A stretch of 58,898 bases of DNA from an uncultured Clostridia bacterium (GTDB taxonomy: Bacteria; Bacillota; Clostridia; Oscillospirales; Acutalibacteraceae): positions 1 through 58,898 of the forward strand of contig CANRIZ010000017.1 in NCBI GenBank assembly GCA_947630835.1, written 5' to 3'. Positions within the stretch are counted from its first letter, which is position 1. Each line of letters opens with the position of its first letter. The notes under the pieces are model-generated. The model ran no database searches. It saw only the letters and a list, made by a program, of their open reading frames with translations, and was not told where the DNA came from. Below are positions 50,149-58,898 of this stretch, piece after piece. Made by a program: the position numbers and the translations under genes.

Positions 50149-51744
50149 TTACTGAGCATTGTAATAATCAATTATACCGTCGGCTATGGCGTTTGCGAGC
50201 TTTTTCTGAACGCTGTCCGTGCAAAGCTTGCCGCATTCTGTTGAATTTGAAAGGTACCCGCATTCGATAAGTACCGCCGGGCACTCCTCTACTCTTATAA
50301 CCTGGAAGGGCTTAAAACGAACGCCGCCGTCGGAGGGGTTAACCTTGTTAATCATAGTTGAATTGCCGCTGTAAATGTCCTTCCAAGCAGTAACGAGCCT
50401 GTCGTGAACCTTCTTTGCAAGCGGCTGTGAAAATCCGTAATAGTAATACGCTTCCGTGCCGCTCGGTTTAGAGGAGGTAGAAGAATTTGAATGAATTGCA
50501 ACGAAAATATCAGAACCTGATTTTCTGGAAAAGTTCTGACGTTCATCAAGACTCTTTGTGGAGTTGTCGGTTCTCGTCATCTTGACGGTTACTCCCCTGT
50601 TTTCAAGGTTTGCCTTAACGTAATTTGTGATTTTAAGGTTTACGGAGCTTTCATACGTACCGTTAGTTCCGATTGCTCCGGGGTCGTTTCCGCCGTGTCC
50701 CGCGTCAAGCGTTACCACCGCAGAGCTTAAAGTCGGCTTCTCGTTAAAGCTTAAAACAAGCCTGTTGTATTCCGAATAGTACGCCTTGTAGCCGTAATAC
50801 TTTCCGCTGTTTTTAAAGTAAACCCTAAGCGTGGACGTTGAGTTATCGCTGTCGGTTATCCATTGAGCTTTGCTGATAACCGTGCTGTTTTTAATCTCAA
50901 ACTCGCCGCTTGCCGACGGTGTGAAAAAGAATTTAAAATCAATATAGCTGCCCTTAAAGCTGCTTACGTTAAAAGGTCTGTTTTCATAGCCTGTAAAGAA
51001 ATTATCTATATTCAATTTGGCTATAAAAGGAACTTTCCAATCAACGGTAATTGTAAGGTCGGTAGCGTTATTATCGCTTTGCGCTTTGTAAGCCGAAGCC
51101 TTGTTTTGCGGCATCGTATAGCCTTTAAACGATTTTACGTTTTTAGTCGCAACCTTTGTACCGGAAGCGAGAACATAATAATCCTGGTCGTAATTTCCGC
51201 CCTTTTTTATCGTGTTTACGATATAATCGAACGTACCCTTTATTTCGGGTGAATAATTCGGGTTGTTTTTATCGTTATCGGTTGAAGAGGGAACGGTTTC
51301 CGCAAAATCCGCCGTAACCTCGCACATCTGCTTTGTACCGAGGCCGTGGTCCGTGTAAGGCGTTAGCAAATTAACCTTTTCCTCAACCGGAGCGGGCGGA
51401 ACGGGGTCGGGAGCGTCCGCGTCAAGCCCCGCGACGACCTTGAGAACCCTTTTTGCGTCAACCGTGCTTATCTTGCCGTCGTTATTGTTGTCGGCAATTT
51501 TAAGCTGATCGTCGGTCAAAACTATAATATTTGCAACATGCTTTAAAATAAGCTTTGCGTCTACAATCTTAAGCTGACCGTCGCAGTTTACGTCGCCCCA
51601 AACGGGTTTTGAATCGACGGGCGTACCGTCGGTATTTGTAGACTCATTTTGATTAGCCGAAGCCGGAGCGGCGAAAGCCTGCAAAGGCAAAAGCATAAAT
51701 ACCGCCAGAAAAATGCACAATACTTTGATAAGCTTGCTTTTCAT
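50149..51744 (-). CDS. Secreted N-acetylmuramoyl-L-alanine amidase with type I dockerin
   Basis: A 531-aa exported enzyme predicted to cut the amide bond between MurNAc and L-Ala. Signal peptide about 1-28 (VLCIFLAVFMLLPLQAFAA). A dockerin near the N-terminus (about 49-107) has two calcium repeats, GDVNCDGQLKIVDAKLILK and ADNNNDGKISTVDAKRVLK. A middle beta region (about 120-345) is shared with the neighbouring amidase. Amidase_3 domain from about 355: TLDAGHGGNDPGAIG (zinc His), ESSVNLKITNYV, VAIHSNSS (zinc His) and VLIECGYLSN (catalytic Glu). ATG 51744 was chosen for AGGAG 9 bases upstream. The N-terminal placement of the dockerin is unusual. Confidence 0.9.
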   Translation of the reverse strand: MKSKLIKVLCIFLAVFMLLPLQAFAAPASANQNESTNTDGTPVDSKPVWGDVNCDGQLKIVDAKLILKHVANIIVLTDDQLKIADNNNDGKISTVDAKRVLKVVAGLDADAPDPVPPAPVEEKVNLLTPYTDHGLGTKQMCEVTADFAETVPSSTDNDKNNPNYSPEIKGTFDYIVNTIKKGGNYDQDYYVLASGTKVATKNVKSFKGYTMPQNKASAYKAQSDNNATDLTITVDWKVPFIAKLNIDNFFTGYENRPFNVSSFKGSYIDFKFFFTPSASGEFEIKNSTVISKAQWITDSDNSTSTLRVYFKNSGKYYGYKAYYSEYNRLVLSFNEKPTLSSAVVTLDAGHGGNDPGAIGTNGTYESSVNLKITNYVKANLENRGVTVKMTRTDNSTKSLDERQNFSRKSGSDIFVAIHSNSSTSSKPSGTEAYYYYGFSQPLAKKVHDRLVTAWKDIYSGNSTMINKVNPSDGGVRFKPFQVIRVEECPAVLIECGYLSNSTECGKLCTDSVQKKLANAIADGIIDYYNAQ

Positions 51745-51757
51745 TTTCAACATCTCC

Positions 51758-53724
51758 TTATTTATTTTGATTGTAATATTCCAAAACACCGTCGGAAATC
51801 GCTTTCGCAATTTTTTCTCGGTTTTCACCGTTTGAAAGCATATCGCATTCGGTGGGATTGGATAAATAACCGCATTCTATTAAAACCGCGGGACATTCCT
51901 CAATTCTTATAACCTGATAAGGGAAAAACCTTACCCCTCCGTCACGAGGTATTATTTTATCATACATTAAAGAATTATTCAAATATAATTCCCGCCACAC
52001 TCCCGCAAGCTTTGAGTGAACGGCAGAAGCAAGCGGCATTGAAAAAGCCGTGTAATAATACGCTTCCGTTCCGCTTAACGAAACGTCCTCGGAAGAATTG
52101 CTGTGAACGGCAATAAACATATCCGCATTTGCGGCCCTTGCAAAATCCTGCCTTTCGTCAAGCGAAGAAAAGCTGTCGCCCCGCCTCGTCATAACAACGC
52201 TTACGCCGTTATTTTCAAGGTAATTTTTCACTCTTTCGGCAATATCGATATTGATATTTGACTCATACGTTCCGTTTGCGCCTATAGCTCCGCAATCCTT
52301 GCCGCCGTGGCCCGCGTCCAAAACTATCTTTTTGTTTGACAAGGGCTTTTCCTTAAAGGAAATAACAAGTCTGTTATCGGAAGAATAATAAGCCCTGTAA
52401 CCGTAATAAGCCCCCTTTTCTTTCAAAAACACCCTCAAGGTGCTTGTACCGTCTTTGCCGATATCAAGCCACTGAGCAAAAGAAACGGGAGAATTTTCGC
52501 CAAAGACTGAATCCGAGTCGGGAACGGCGTTTGTGTACTTAAAAACAAAATCTATATAAGACGCGGTAAATTTTCTTACGTTGAAAGCCCTTGAAGCGTG
52601 TCCCGTATAATAGCTTTGCAGTTTAAGCTGTGAAACAAACGGAACCTTCCAGTTCAAAGTAAGGATTACCGACGAGCCGTCGGCGCTTGCGGCCGACACC
52701 GTATTCATAGGCATTATGTACCCCGTAACGGCTTTATATTCTTTTTGGCTATTTTAACGCCGGAAAGCAATATGCAATATTCCTGATTGTCATATTTACA
52801 TTCACTCGTTATATAATCGACGGTACCCGAAAGATAAGGCGTAAAGCGCGGGTCGCTTCGGTCGTCCGCAGTTGAAGCAGGCACAACCTCGGCGTAATTT
52901 TTGGTTACTACGCACATCCGGGCCGAGCCGAGCGAATGGTCAAATTCGGGAGAAAGAAGTTTAACGGTATTATCGGGCAGAATTTCCGGAGCAACTATAC
53001 TCCCCCTGCCGCTTTTGAGCGTATATTCTTTTATCGACTTTAAAACGCTGAGCTTGCCGCCGGATTTTTCTTCCTTATAATCTCCGAACTCGGCATAAAA
53101 CTTAATATTGCCAAGCTCTTCCCTGTCGCTTTCAAACGAGGGAACGGTATAATCGGCAAAATAGGTTTTAAAAATGCCTTCGGAGCTGTCGCCGCATTTA
53201 AGCTCCACGGTTCGAGCGCCTATTACGGCGTAAATTTTCGAGCCGCTGAGCGCGTCTGCGGAAAGTCTAAGTACCATATCGCTGTTTATTGTTACGTCCG
53301 TATCGGGATAAACAGACCTGATTACGCTTAAATCATATTTGATTTTATACGTAAAGCTTTTATCGCCGTTCGTTACGGTAACGGCGTTTTCGCCGGAATT
53401 TAAGCTGTAATCGTATTTAAACGCTCCGTCGCTTTCAACGCTGACGGGATTTGAATTAATTTTTAAAGGCTTGTCCGGCAGGCAATATCCCTCAAAGCTG
53501 ACAAGCGGAGTATCGGAAGAAAATTCCGCCTCGGACGGCGAAAGAATTATCAACGATTCCCCTGCGCCGAGCCCGGGATTGAGCTCAACGCTTCCCGAAT
53601 TAAAGAAGCGAGAAAAAGCGGGAATTATTTTGCCGTTTTGACAGGAAATCACCGCAAAACAGATTAAGGCAGTAAAAGCCGCCAAGCCTACTGCGCCCAA
53701 TATCCTTGATTTTTGCTTTAACAT
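51758..53724 (-). pseudogene. Second N-acetylmuramoyl-L-alanine amidase, split by a one-base frameshift
   Basis: Two frames make one gene. The upstream part (53724-52714) has a basic start with a hydrophobic anchor (ILGAVGLAAFTALICFAVI), a beta-sandwich region and the same block as the neighbour amidase (LLSPEFDHSLGSARMCVVTKNYAEVVPAS). It stops after GVKIAKKNIKPLRGT. The downstream part restarts at MPMNTVSAASADG and carries the rest of the shared beta region and an intact Amidase_3 (VLDAGHGGKDCGAIG, IAVHSNSS, VLIECGYLSN). Adding one A in the AAA run near 52733-52735 restores the frame and gives KAVTGYIMPM, matching KGYTMPQ of the paralogue. There is no dockerin. It is either a recent loss, a phase-variable site or an assembly error. 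Confidence 0.82.
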
Positions 53725-53799
53725 AAAGCAACCCCTTACCAAAGCTGAAACCGCATCCCTAAAGATAAATCCCCTAAGCCGAAATATCGCTAAAGATTA

Positions 53800-54999
53800 T
53801 TATAACACATTCTTTATATTTTTCAACTCGTCGTCGCTTATTGCGGCGCTGTCGGAAAACAGGCTCGAATAGGAATAAAGACATATACCGGAGCATTTTT
53901 CTTTAAGCTTTAAAAAGGAAATCTGCCTTGAAATAACGTCGTTATGCTCTTTCCACTCGTTAATACCGCTGCCGGCATAAATGTCCTCGCTTCCCGATTT
54001 ATAACAGGCAAGCCCGAAGCAAAGCTTGATTAAATTTGCGTCCGCCGCTTTTTCCCAATCCCCGACAAGCTGTTCAAACGGCAATTTGTCATTTTCAAAG
54101 CCGTAATAAGCCTGAACTATTATACAGTCGGCGTATCCCTTTTGCGAACACCAAAGCTCAACGTCGGCAAAAAATTCGTTATAATTTTTTTCTATATCCC
54201 CGCTCGGGCTTACGGAAAAAAGCTTATCATCTCCATAGGATTTTACGGTAGAGTACAGCTGCGAAACAAGATTGTTGACGTTTTCCCTTCGCCAATCCTC
54301 CAAATTGAGCTTACCGTTTTCGTTTTTGTAATTTTCGTAAGACTGTTTATCGAAGCTTTCGTCGGTTTCGGGATAAAAATAATCGTCGATATGTATTCCG
54401 TCAACTTCATAATTGCCTAAAATTTCCCGAACGCCGTCGAGTATAAGCTTCTGAACGCCTAAAGAAGCGGGGTTTAAGTAAATGCCGTCGTCGGTTACAA
54501 CAACGTCGTCGCTTTTGTCGGAAAGCATATTCTTTATCGGCGATTTATCGGGCAAATCGTCCGTTTTGTTTGAATAAGACACCCTGTAGGGGTTTATCCA
54601 TGCGTCCGTTTTGATTTCGTTTTCATGGCAAATTTCGCAAAACATCTTCAAAGGGTCAAAATTTTTGTCCTTTTTAATCTTTTGCGAAAGGCTGTCTGCT
54701 TCCGGAAAGACGGAAGAAAGATAATATGAGTCGGCAAAAGCCCTCGTATGAAGGATAATTCTGTTAAGCCCCAAGCTTTTGCAATTTAAAACAACGGTCT
54801 TTATGTTGTTTTTTAAGCTCTCTGCGCTGTCGGAGCTTTTAATAATATCGTCAAGCTCGCTGTAACTTACCCAAACGGCTTTTATTTCGGTGCTTTTCGG
54901 CTTTTCGGTTTCGCCGTCTTTTTCGGCGCCGCCGCTGTTTCTGCATCCGCCTGAAAGAAGGCAGAAAACCAATATAAAAATTATCGCTTTTTTTCTCAT
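53800..54999 (-). CDS. GH10-like (DUF187) glycosyl hydrolase lipoprotein
   Basis: A 399-aa exported protein. The N-terminal MRKKAIIFILVFCLLSGGC looks like a lipoprotein signal, with Cys about 19 as the likely lipid anchor. The body is a TIM-barrel of the GHL10 family: KAVWVSYSELDDI, LGLNRIILHTRAFADSYY, TDAWINPYRVSY, YEVDGIHIDDYFYP and FSVSPSGDI, with the Asp-rich DGIHIDDYFYPETDES active region. Relatives are thought to act on cell-wall or host glycans; the substrate is unknown. ATG 54999 follows GGAG. Next to two amidases, it fits a cell-envelope remodelling cluster. Confidence 0.85.
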   Translation of the reverse strand: MRKKAIIFILVFCLLSGGCRNSGGAEKDGETEKPKSTEIKAVWVSYSELDDIIKSSDSAESLKNNIKTVVLNCKSLGLNRIILHTRAFADSYYLSSVFPEADSLSQKIKKDKNFDPLKMFCEICHENEIKTDAWINPYRVSYSNKTDDLPDKSPIKNMLSDKSDDVVVTDDGIYLNPASLGVQKLILDGVREILGNYEVDGIHIDDYFYPETDESFDKQSYENYKNENGKLNLEDWRRENVNNLVSQLYSTVKSYGDDKLFSVSPSGDIEKNYNEFFADVELWCSQKGYADCIIVQAYYGFENDKLPFEQLVGDWEKAADANLIKLCFGLACYKSGSEDIYAGSGINEWKEHNDVISRQISFLKLKEKCSGICLYSYSSLFSDSAAISDDELKNIKNVL

Positions 55000-55055
55000 A
55001 ACAAACTCCATTGACTTTAATGAATTAATAAATTAAAATTAATTCGGTGATTTTT

Positions 55056-55343
55056 ATGGATAAAAATACGGCGGCGTTTTATTTTTTAATCTATGAAGCG
55101 CTTATATCGCTTATCGGCGTTTCGGCAACCGTATATGACAAATATGCGGCAAAAAACGGGCTTTGGCGCATAAGGGAATCGACGCTTTTATTGATTTCGG
55201 CGCTCGGAGGCTCTGCCGCTATGCTGATAAGTATGAAAAAAATCAGGCATAAGACAAAGCACAAAAAATTTATGGTAGGAATACCGATAATTATTTTTCT
55301 TCAGCTTGCTTTGATACTGTATTTTTTCATTTTTCAAAAATAA
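55056..55343 (+). CDS. DUF1294 small membrane protein
   Basis: A 95-aa protein with three hydrophobic helices. The family block YDKYAAKNGLWRIRESTLLLISALGGSAAMLIS is clear, and the terminal helix is GIPIIIFLQLALILYFFIF. ATG 55056 was chosen; an in-frame GTG at 55047 overlaps the weak GGTGA. Function unknown. It is the only plus-strand gene in this neighbourhood, divergent from the GH10-like gene. Confidence 0.85.
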   Translation: MDKNTAAFYFLIYEALISLIGVSATVYDKYAAKNGLWRIRESTLLLISALGGSAAMLISMKKIRHKTKHKKFMVGIPIIIFLQLALILYFFIFQK

Positions 55344-55417
55344 ACAAAGCTTCCGCGCGCTGTTAAAGACGCATTTTGCGTTTTAGGCGATTGCGGTTTA
55401 ACTAAAGTTTCATCTTA

Positions 55418-55454
55418 AAATCCCACAGAAAGCGCACGGCAATCTGTGGGATTT
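55418..55454. terminator. Terminator between the DUF1294 and zinc-ribbon genes
   Basis: AAATCCCACAGA (55418-55429) pairs perfectly with TCTGTGGGATTT (55443-55454); T-rich bases follow on both sides. It lies between convergent genes and can serve both. Confidence 0.85.
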
Positions 55455-55459
55455 ATAAT

Positions 55460-55765
55460 TTAATTGTCGTCAACTATAATTTCGAGTATTCCTTCCCTGC
55501 CGGATTTGGATTCGCCCTTTAACCGTTCGGCATACTTTTGTTTGCCTTCCTCGTTTACAAATTCCTTAAACATTTCGGGCTTAATAACCCTGCTGTAAAT
55601 TATACTGCCGCACTCACGGCAAATAATATGCTCGATAGGCGAACCGAACACGCTGCCCCTGACGTCGGTAAAAACATTTGCGGAATCGTTTTGATAGCCG
55701 TAAACAAGCATTGTGGAATTGCAATATGGGCATTTTTCAAAAACTATTCGCTTCAAAATAAACAT
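55460..55765 (-). CDS. Zinc-ribbon protein
   Basis: A 101-aa cytoplasmic protein with two CxxC pairs (FEKCPYCNS and IICRECGS) forming a likely treble zinc ribbon, then a charged helical tail (EEGKQKYAERLKGE). It starts close behind the cadherin-like gene. ATG 55765 is directly behind AAAGG, so a TTG at 55756 (better spacing) may be the true start. The longer frame upstream overlaps the neighbour and is unlikely. Family not identified; nucleic-acid binding or a regulatory role is possible. Confidence 0.7.
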   Translation of the reverse strand: MFILKRIVFEKCPYCNSTMLVYGYQNDSANVFTDVRGSVFGSPIEHIICRECGSIIYSRVIKPEMFKEFVNEEGKQKYAERLKGESKSGREGILEIIVDDN

Positions 55766-55775
55766 CCTTTCAAAA

Positions 55776-56555
55776 TCAGTCGTTTCTCTTAAAGAAAAGA
55801 TAAACGGAAATTCCGAGCAATGCCGCTCCTCCGACGGCAAAAACTATTCCGAGCTTGGTATATGTATTGATTTTGCCTTTATTTTGCTGTATATTCGCCG
55901 CCTGTGTAATTTGAGGAAGCGTTGTTGAAGCGACGGTCGAGGTAGTTTCCTCAACGGTATATTTAACGCTTATTTCGTAGATTTTTTCGGTTGCGTCCTC
56001 GGCGGTAACCGTAACTTTTATTACATTGTCGCCGTTTACGGGTTTAAATTCGGGCGGGATTTCAACGCTCGCCTTGTCGCTCTTTGCACTTGCGCTTACT
56101 TTTAGCAATACTGCCTCGGAAGAAAGCGTCGAGCCGTACGTGATTGTATCTGAGCTGAACTGCGGAGTAATCGTTAACGGCAATTCCCCTCCGTCGGACA
56201 AAACGGCGATTACGGATAAGCTTGAAAGGTCGGCGTTATCGGATTTTTTCGGCGCCTGCGTAGTTGTCGGAGACGCTTTTTTTGTAGTGGAAGGTCTTGA
56301 ACGCGTTGTTCTTACCTGAGTTACGGTCGTTTTAACGGAAACGGTCTGCGTGGTTGCGGGCTCGGTAGTGTTCGGCGCTTCGGTTTCGGGTTCATCGGTA
56401 ACGTTTTCGGTTACGGTAGCCGTTATAACTTCGTCGTCGGTGAGTTCGTTCTGCTGAGTATCTGTTTCGGGTTCTGCAAATACCGCAACGGAAAATAAGA
56501 AAGTTAAAAGCATAAGTACAGAAAATATTTTTAAGCTTCTGTTAATATTATTCAT
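55776..56555 (-). CDS. Exported Thr-rich protein with a cadherin-like beta-sandwich
   Basis: A 259-aa surface protein. Signal peptide about 1-27, then a Thr/Pro/Glu-rich low-complexity stretch (EPATTQTVSVKTTVT, RPSTTKKASPTTTQAP, about 45-105). Next comes a domain of about 90 residues (LSSLSVIAVLSDGGELPLTITPQFSSDTITY to EKIYEISVKYTVE) resembling the cadherin-like beta-sandwich (PF12733) of bacterial cell-surface proteins. A second Thr-rich linker and one C-terminal membrane helix with a basic end (AVGGAALLGISVYLFFKRND) follow. CGGAGG precedes the ATG. Likely anchored in the membrane with the domain outside; partner unknown. Confidence 0.78.
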   Translation of the reverse strand: MNNINRSLKIFSVLMLLTFLFSVAVFAEPETDTQQNELTDDEVITATVTENVTDEPETEAPNTTEPATTQTVSVKTTVTQVRTTRSRPSTTKKASPTTTQAPKKSDNADLSSLSVIAVLSDGGELPLTITPQFSSDTITYGSTLSSEAVLLKVSASAKSDKASVEIPPEFKPVNGDNVIKVTVTAEDATEKIYEISVKYTVEETTSTVASTTLPQITQAANIQQNKGKINTYTKLGIVFAVGGAALLGISVYLFFKRND

Positions 56556-56600
56556 AAAGTCCTCCGAGTAATTACTTAATAAATAATAACATAGTTGCTC

Positions 56601-57407
56601 TCAAAATTCAACAGAATTTAATATATCGTTTTCGTTTACATACTTCTCAATTCTACATTTTCCCTCAAGGCAAACTCCGTTATTATTAGAAATTTTCAAA
56701 ATCCCTCCGGGTTCTTTTACGGCAATCGGAAAAGCCTTGTAATCGGATTTTAACAGATATTCTCCCAAAGCGGCAGTACCGCTTGCGCAGGAGTTTTCCC
56801 AATACAAAGCGTCAACTGCCGGTACATAGACCAACGGAGTCAGGCTCGTAAGACTTTCGTTTACAAACAAAAGCCCCAAAGCGTCGCAGCTAAGCTCTTT
56901 ACTTAAATTCCTTACAAAAGTCTCGGCATAATTTGCGCTCAAACGCCCCTTAATTAATATGTGCGATATTCCTTTGTAATGAATAATCGGCAAAACGGTT
57001 TCGGCGCCGTTTATGACCGCGGTAATTTCGCCTACGCTTTCCGCCCTCGGCATTTGAACGCGGCAGACGTAACCCGAGTCGGTTTTCTCGTCGACCGTCA
57101 CGTTTACAGGTTCGTCGCACCCGCTTATGCTTACCTTTACAAGCTTTTTAAAATCCCTGCTTTTTTCCAAAAAAACAACTGCGGCTGCCATACAGGCGTT
57201 TCCGCAAAACTCGCCGCCGCTCATTCTGATTTTTATATCAAAATCATCACTTTTTTCGTTAATTATAAAGCCCGCCTGTTCGCCGCTTTTTTCAAGCTCC
57301 AAAAGCTTTTTAGCGACAAAAGGCTGAACCTCGGTACTGAACCGAGATTCAACCAAAACAGTTATATTTCCTGTGGGGTTTACAAGATAATAATTACATT
57401 GAGCCAT
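56601..57407 (-). CDS. DapF-like amino-acid racemase/epimerase
   Basis: A 268-aa PLP-independent two-cysteine racemase of the diaminopimelate epimerase fold. The two catalytic Cys are in [15 protein letters not shown] and [16 protein letters not shown], which differ from the classic DapF motifs (GNGxRC and GTGSCA). They look closer to histidine-racemase relatives such as CntK and LarN-type enzymes. It begins inside the end of the ABC ATPase gene (14-base overlap), so it belongs to an amino-acid transport operon. Likely role: interconvert a D- and L-amino acid; the substrate is not readable. Both active-site Cys are present. Confidence 0.8.
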   Translation of the reverse strand: MAQCNYYLVNPTGNITVLVESRFSTEVQPFVAKKLLELEKSGEQAGFIINEKSDDFDIKIRMSGGEFCGNACMAAAVVFLEKSRDFKKLVKVSISGCDEPVNVTVDEKTDSGYVCRVQMPRAESVGEITAVINGAETVLPIIHYKGISHILIKGRLSANYAETFVRNLSKELSCDALGLLFVNESLTSLTPLVYVPAVDALYWENSCASGTAALGEYLLKSDYKAFPIAVKEPGGILKISNNNGVCLEGKCRIEKYVNENDILNSVEF

Positions 57408-58155
57408 TTTTATAATTACTTAAAAACTGCTTTATCCTTGCCGATTTGGGATTGTCAAATACCTCCTGCGGAGTTCCCTGCTCGGCTATCACGCCGTTGT
57501 CCATAAATATAACCCTGTCGGAAACCTGACGCGCAAATTCCATCTCATGGGTTACTATAACCATAGTCATTTTTTCTTCCGCAAGCTGCTTTATAACCTT
57601 TAAAACCTCGCCCGTCAATTCCGGGTCAAGCGCCGAGGTCGGCTCGTCGAAAAACAAGATTTCGGGATTCATAGCGAGCGCTCTGACTATCGAAACCCTC
57701 TGCTGTTGACCGCCCGAAAGCTGACAGGGATACGATTCCGCCTTATCCTCAAGACCCATCTTTTTTAAAAGCTCTTTAGCCTGAACGGTTACTTCCTTTT
57801 TATCTCTTTTTTGAACGCATACGGGAGCGTCAATAATATTTTTCATTACCGAATAATGGGGAAAGAGATTAAAATTTTGGAATACAAGCCCGAATTCGTT
57901 TTTAAATTTTTTAAGATTTTTGGCATAAACCGGTTTACCGCTATCGCTTGTGACGGCAAATTCACCCATATAAGAAATACTGCCGCTGTCGATTTTTTCC
58001 AAAAATGCGGCGCAGCGCAGTAAGGTTGATTTACCCGAACCCGAGGAGCCTATTACGGAAACAACCTCGCCTTTTTCAACGCAAAGCGAAATATCCTTTA
58101 AAACGTTGTTATCGGCAAAGGATTTTTTTATGTTTTTCATCTCTAATACTTTCAA
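57394..58155 (-). CDS. Polar amino-acid ABC transporter ATPase (GlnQ-like)
   Basis: A 253-aa ATP-binding subunit for amino-acid import. It has Walker [11 protein letters not shown]-loop [16 protein letters not shown], signature [33 protein letters not shown] with Walker B, H-loop VTHEM, and the C-terminal [10 protein letters not shown] typical of the polar-amino-acid group. The start is probably TTG 58155 with GGAGGGGG upstream. Paired with the permease just upstream; a substrate-binding protein is expected beyond the window. Confidence 0.93.
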   Translation of the reverse strand: MKVLEMKNIKKSFADNNVLKDISLCVEKGEVVSVIGSSGSGKSTLLRCAAFLEKIDSGSISYMGEFAVTSDSGKPVYAKNLKKFKNEFGLVFQNFNLFPHYSVMKNIIDAPVCVQKRDKKEVTVQAKELLKKMGLEDKAESYPCQLSGGQQQRVSIVRALAMNPEILFFDEPTSALDPELTGEVLKVIKQLAEEKMTMVIVTHEMEFARQVSDRVIFMDNGVIAEQGTPQEVFDNPKSARIKQFLSNYKNGSM

Positions 58156-58168
58156 AAAGGCCCCCTCC

Positions 58169-58825
58169 TTAATTATAATAATTCAGCGCTTTTTCTATCC
58201 TGTTCATGATAAACGCTACAAGATAGTTGAAAACGTAGTAGAAAACCGCAGCCGCAACAAAGGTTAACATACCCGGAGAGTGGGGCGATACGGCTATTTG
58301 CTTGGCTTTGGTGAACATCTCAACCGTGCCTATTATGCAGGCAAGCGAGGTATCCTTTACAAGAGTAATGATTTCGTTGGTAACGGCAGGCAGTACCCTT
58401 TTTATCATCTGGGGCAAAATAATTTTGAAAAATGTCTGCGGCTTCGTAAAACCGAGCACATCGGCGGCCTCGTACTGCCCTATTGAAATCGACTCTATAC
58501 CGCCCCTGTATATCTCCGCAAAATATGCCGCATAATTTACTATAAACGCCACGATTACCGCGCTGAATCGCCAATTACTCGGCGGAGTGATACCGAAAAT
58601 AAGATTAGGTCCGTAATACACGACCATAAGCTGTAAAATAAGCGGAGTACCTCTCATTACCGAAATGTAAATATCGGTAATCCATTTTAAAGGCTTAAAC
58701 TTACTTGTTTTAAAAAAATACACAACAAGTCCCAACGGCATTGAACCCAAAACCGTCAGGGAAAAAATTTCAAGCGTTATAATAAAACTTTTTGCCAATT
58801 CGCTGAGCATTACCTGAATTGTCAT
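58169..58825 (-). CDS. Polar amino-acid ABC transporter permease (GlnP-like)
   Basis: The membrane subunit of the same importer, with about five helices. HisM/GlnP family block: [18 protein letters not shown] and the EAA loop [29 protein letters not shown], which contacts the ATPase. ATG 58825 (MTIQVML) was chosen; in-frame ATG 58837, directly behind AAAGGA, is an alternative. 218 aa in the chosen form. It ends 13 bases before the ATPase gene. Confidence 0.9.
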   Translation of the reverse strand: MTIQVMLSELAKSFIITLEIFSLTVLGSMPLGLVVYFFKTSKFKPLKWITDIYISVMRGTPLILQLMVVYYGPNLIFGITPPSNWRFSAVIVAFIVNYAAYFAEIYRGGIESISIGQYEAADVLGFTKPQTFFKIILPQMIKRVLPAVTNEIITLVKDTSLACIIGTVEMFTKAKQIAVSPHSPGMLTFVAAAVFYYVFNYLVAFIMNRIEKALNYYN

Positions 58826-58898
58826 AAATATGACCATTCCTTTCCGCTGCGCTACAAGGCACAAAAAGGCATCAAACCAATATCCTGTAACGCAGCTT

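Noticed and set aside
1-58898. CRISPR array, rRNA operon or insertion sequence with transposase
   Set aside because: No spaced direct-repeat array, no rRNA sequence and no DDE or HUH transposase was recognised anywhere in the window.

Overview
The window looks like a genome segment of a spore-forming, Gram-positive anaerobe of the class Clostridia, probably a Ruminococcus-like gut member of the Oscillospirales (inferred from gene content, no search was run). Pointers: sporulation genes (a 27-aa SpoVM, GerW/YtfJ, a SPOCS-LysM protein like SipL), a Bacillus/Clostridium-type gene order yicC-remA-gmk-rpoZ-priA-def-fmt-rsmB-rlmN-prpC-prkC-rsgA-thiN-spoVM, type I dockerins on secreted enzymes, a reverse rubrerythrin, and AT-rich DNA with GGAGG ribosome binding sites.

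Region 1 (1 to about 12,470) is the right end of an integrated genomic island. It carries, on the plus strand, the 3' part of a Fic-family gene; a type III restriction-modification set in the order res, 66-aa small gene, mod; a more AT-rich pair made of a UvrD-type helicase fused to an iron-sulfur-type PD-(D/E)XK nuclease plus an SPPY DNA methyltransferase (a possible second restriction or defence module); and then, on the minus strand, two decayed tnpV copies and a two-HTH regulator/excisionase-like gene. The island ends in the 3' half of tRNA-Ser(CGA) (12,468-12,523): the anticodon loop and everything 3' of it are intact, but the 5' half is foreign. This is the signature of a tyrosine-recombinase attachment site. 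The integrase and the intact tRNA must lie left of the window, if they still exist.

Region 2 (12,600 to 19,730) holds a membrane-anchored Vps62-like protein, a major-facilitator transporter broken by a one-base frameshift, guaB and alaA. Region 3 (19,830 to 33,491, minus) is the conserved housekeeping block from yicC to spoVM: nucleotide metabolism, replication restart, N-terminal formylation and deformylation, rRNA modification, the Ser/Thr kinase/phosphatase pair, a ribosome-assembly GTPase, thiamine salvage and sporulation. Region 4 (33,595 to 43,171, minus) is an operon-like run from cdaA/cdaR (c-di-AMP synthesis) through prmC, an M50 protease, scpA/scpB and gerW to a DD-carboxypeptidase and rluB.

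Region 5 (43,258 to 47,666) has a cysteine desulfurase with a DUF3343 partner, the SPOCS-LysM gene, and divergent reverse rubrerythrin and tcdA. Region 6 (47,721 to 55,011, minus) is a cluster of secreted cell-wall and carbohydrate enzymes: a dockerin-bearing glucosaminidase, a dockerin-bearing amidase, a related amidase broken by a one-base frameshift, and a GH10-like lipoprotein. Region 7 (55,047 to the end) has small membrane and zinc-ribbon proteins, a cadherin-like surface protein and an amino-acid ABC transporter operon with a DapF-like racemase. The two single-base frameshifts in otherwise intact genes (near 15,813 and 52,734) may be real mutations or assembly errors.
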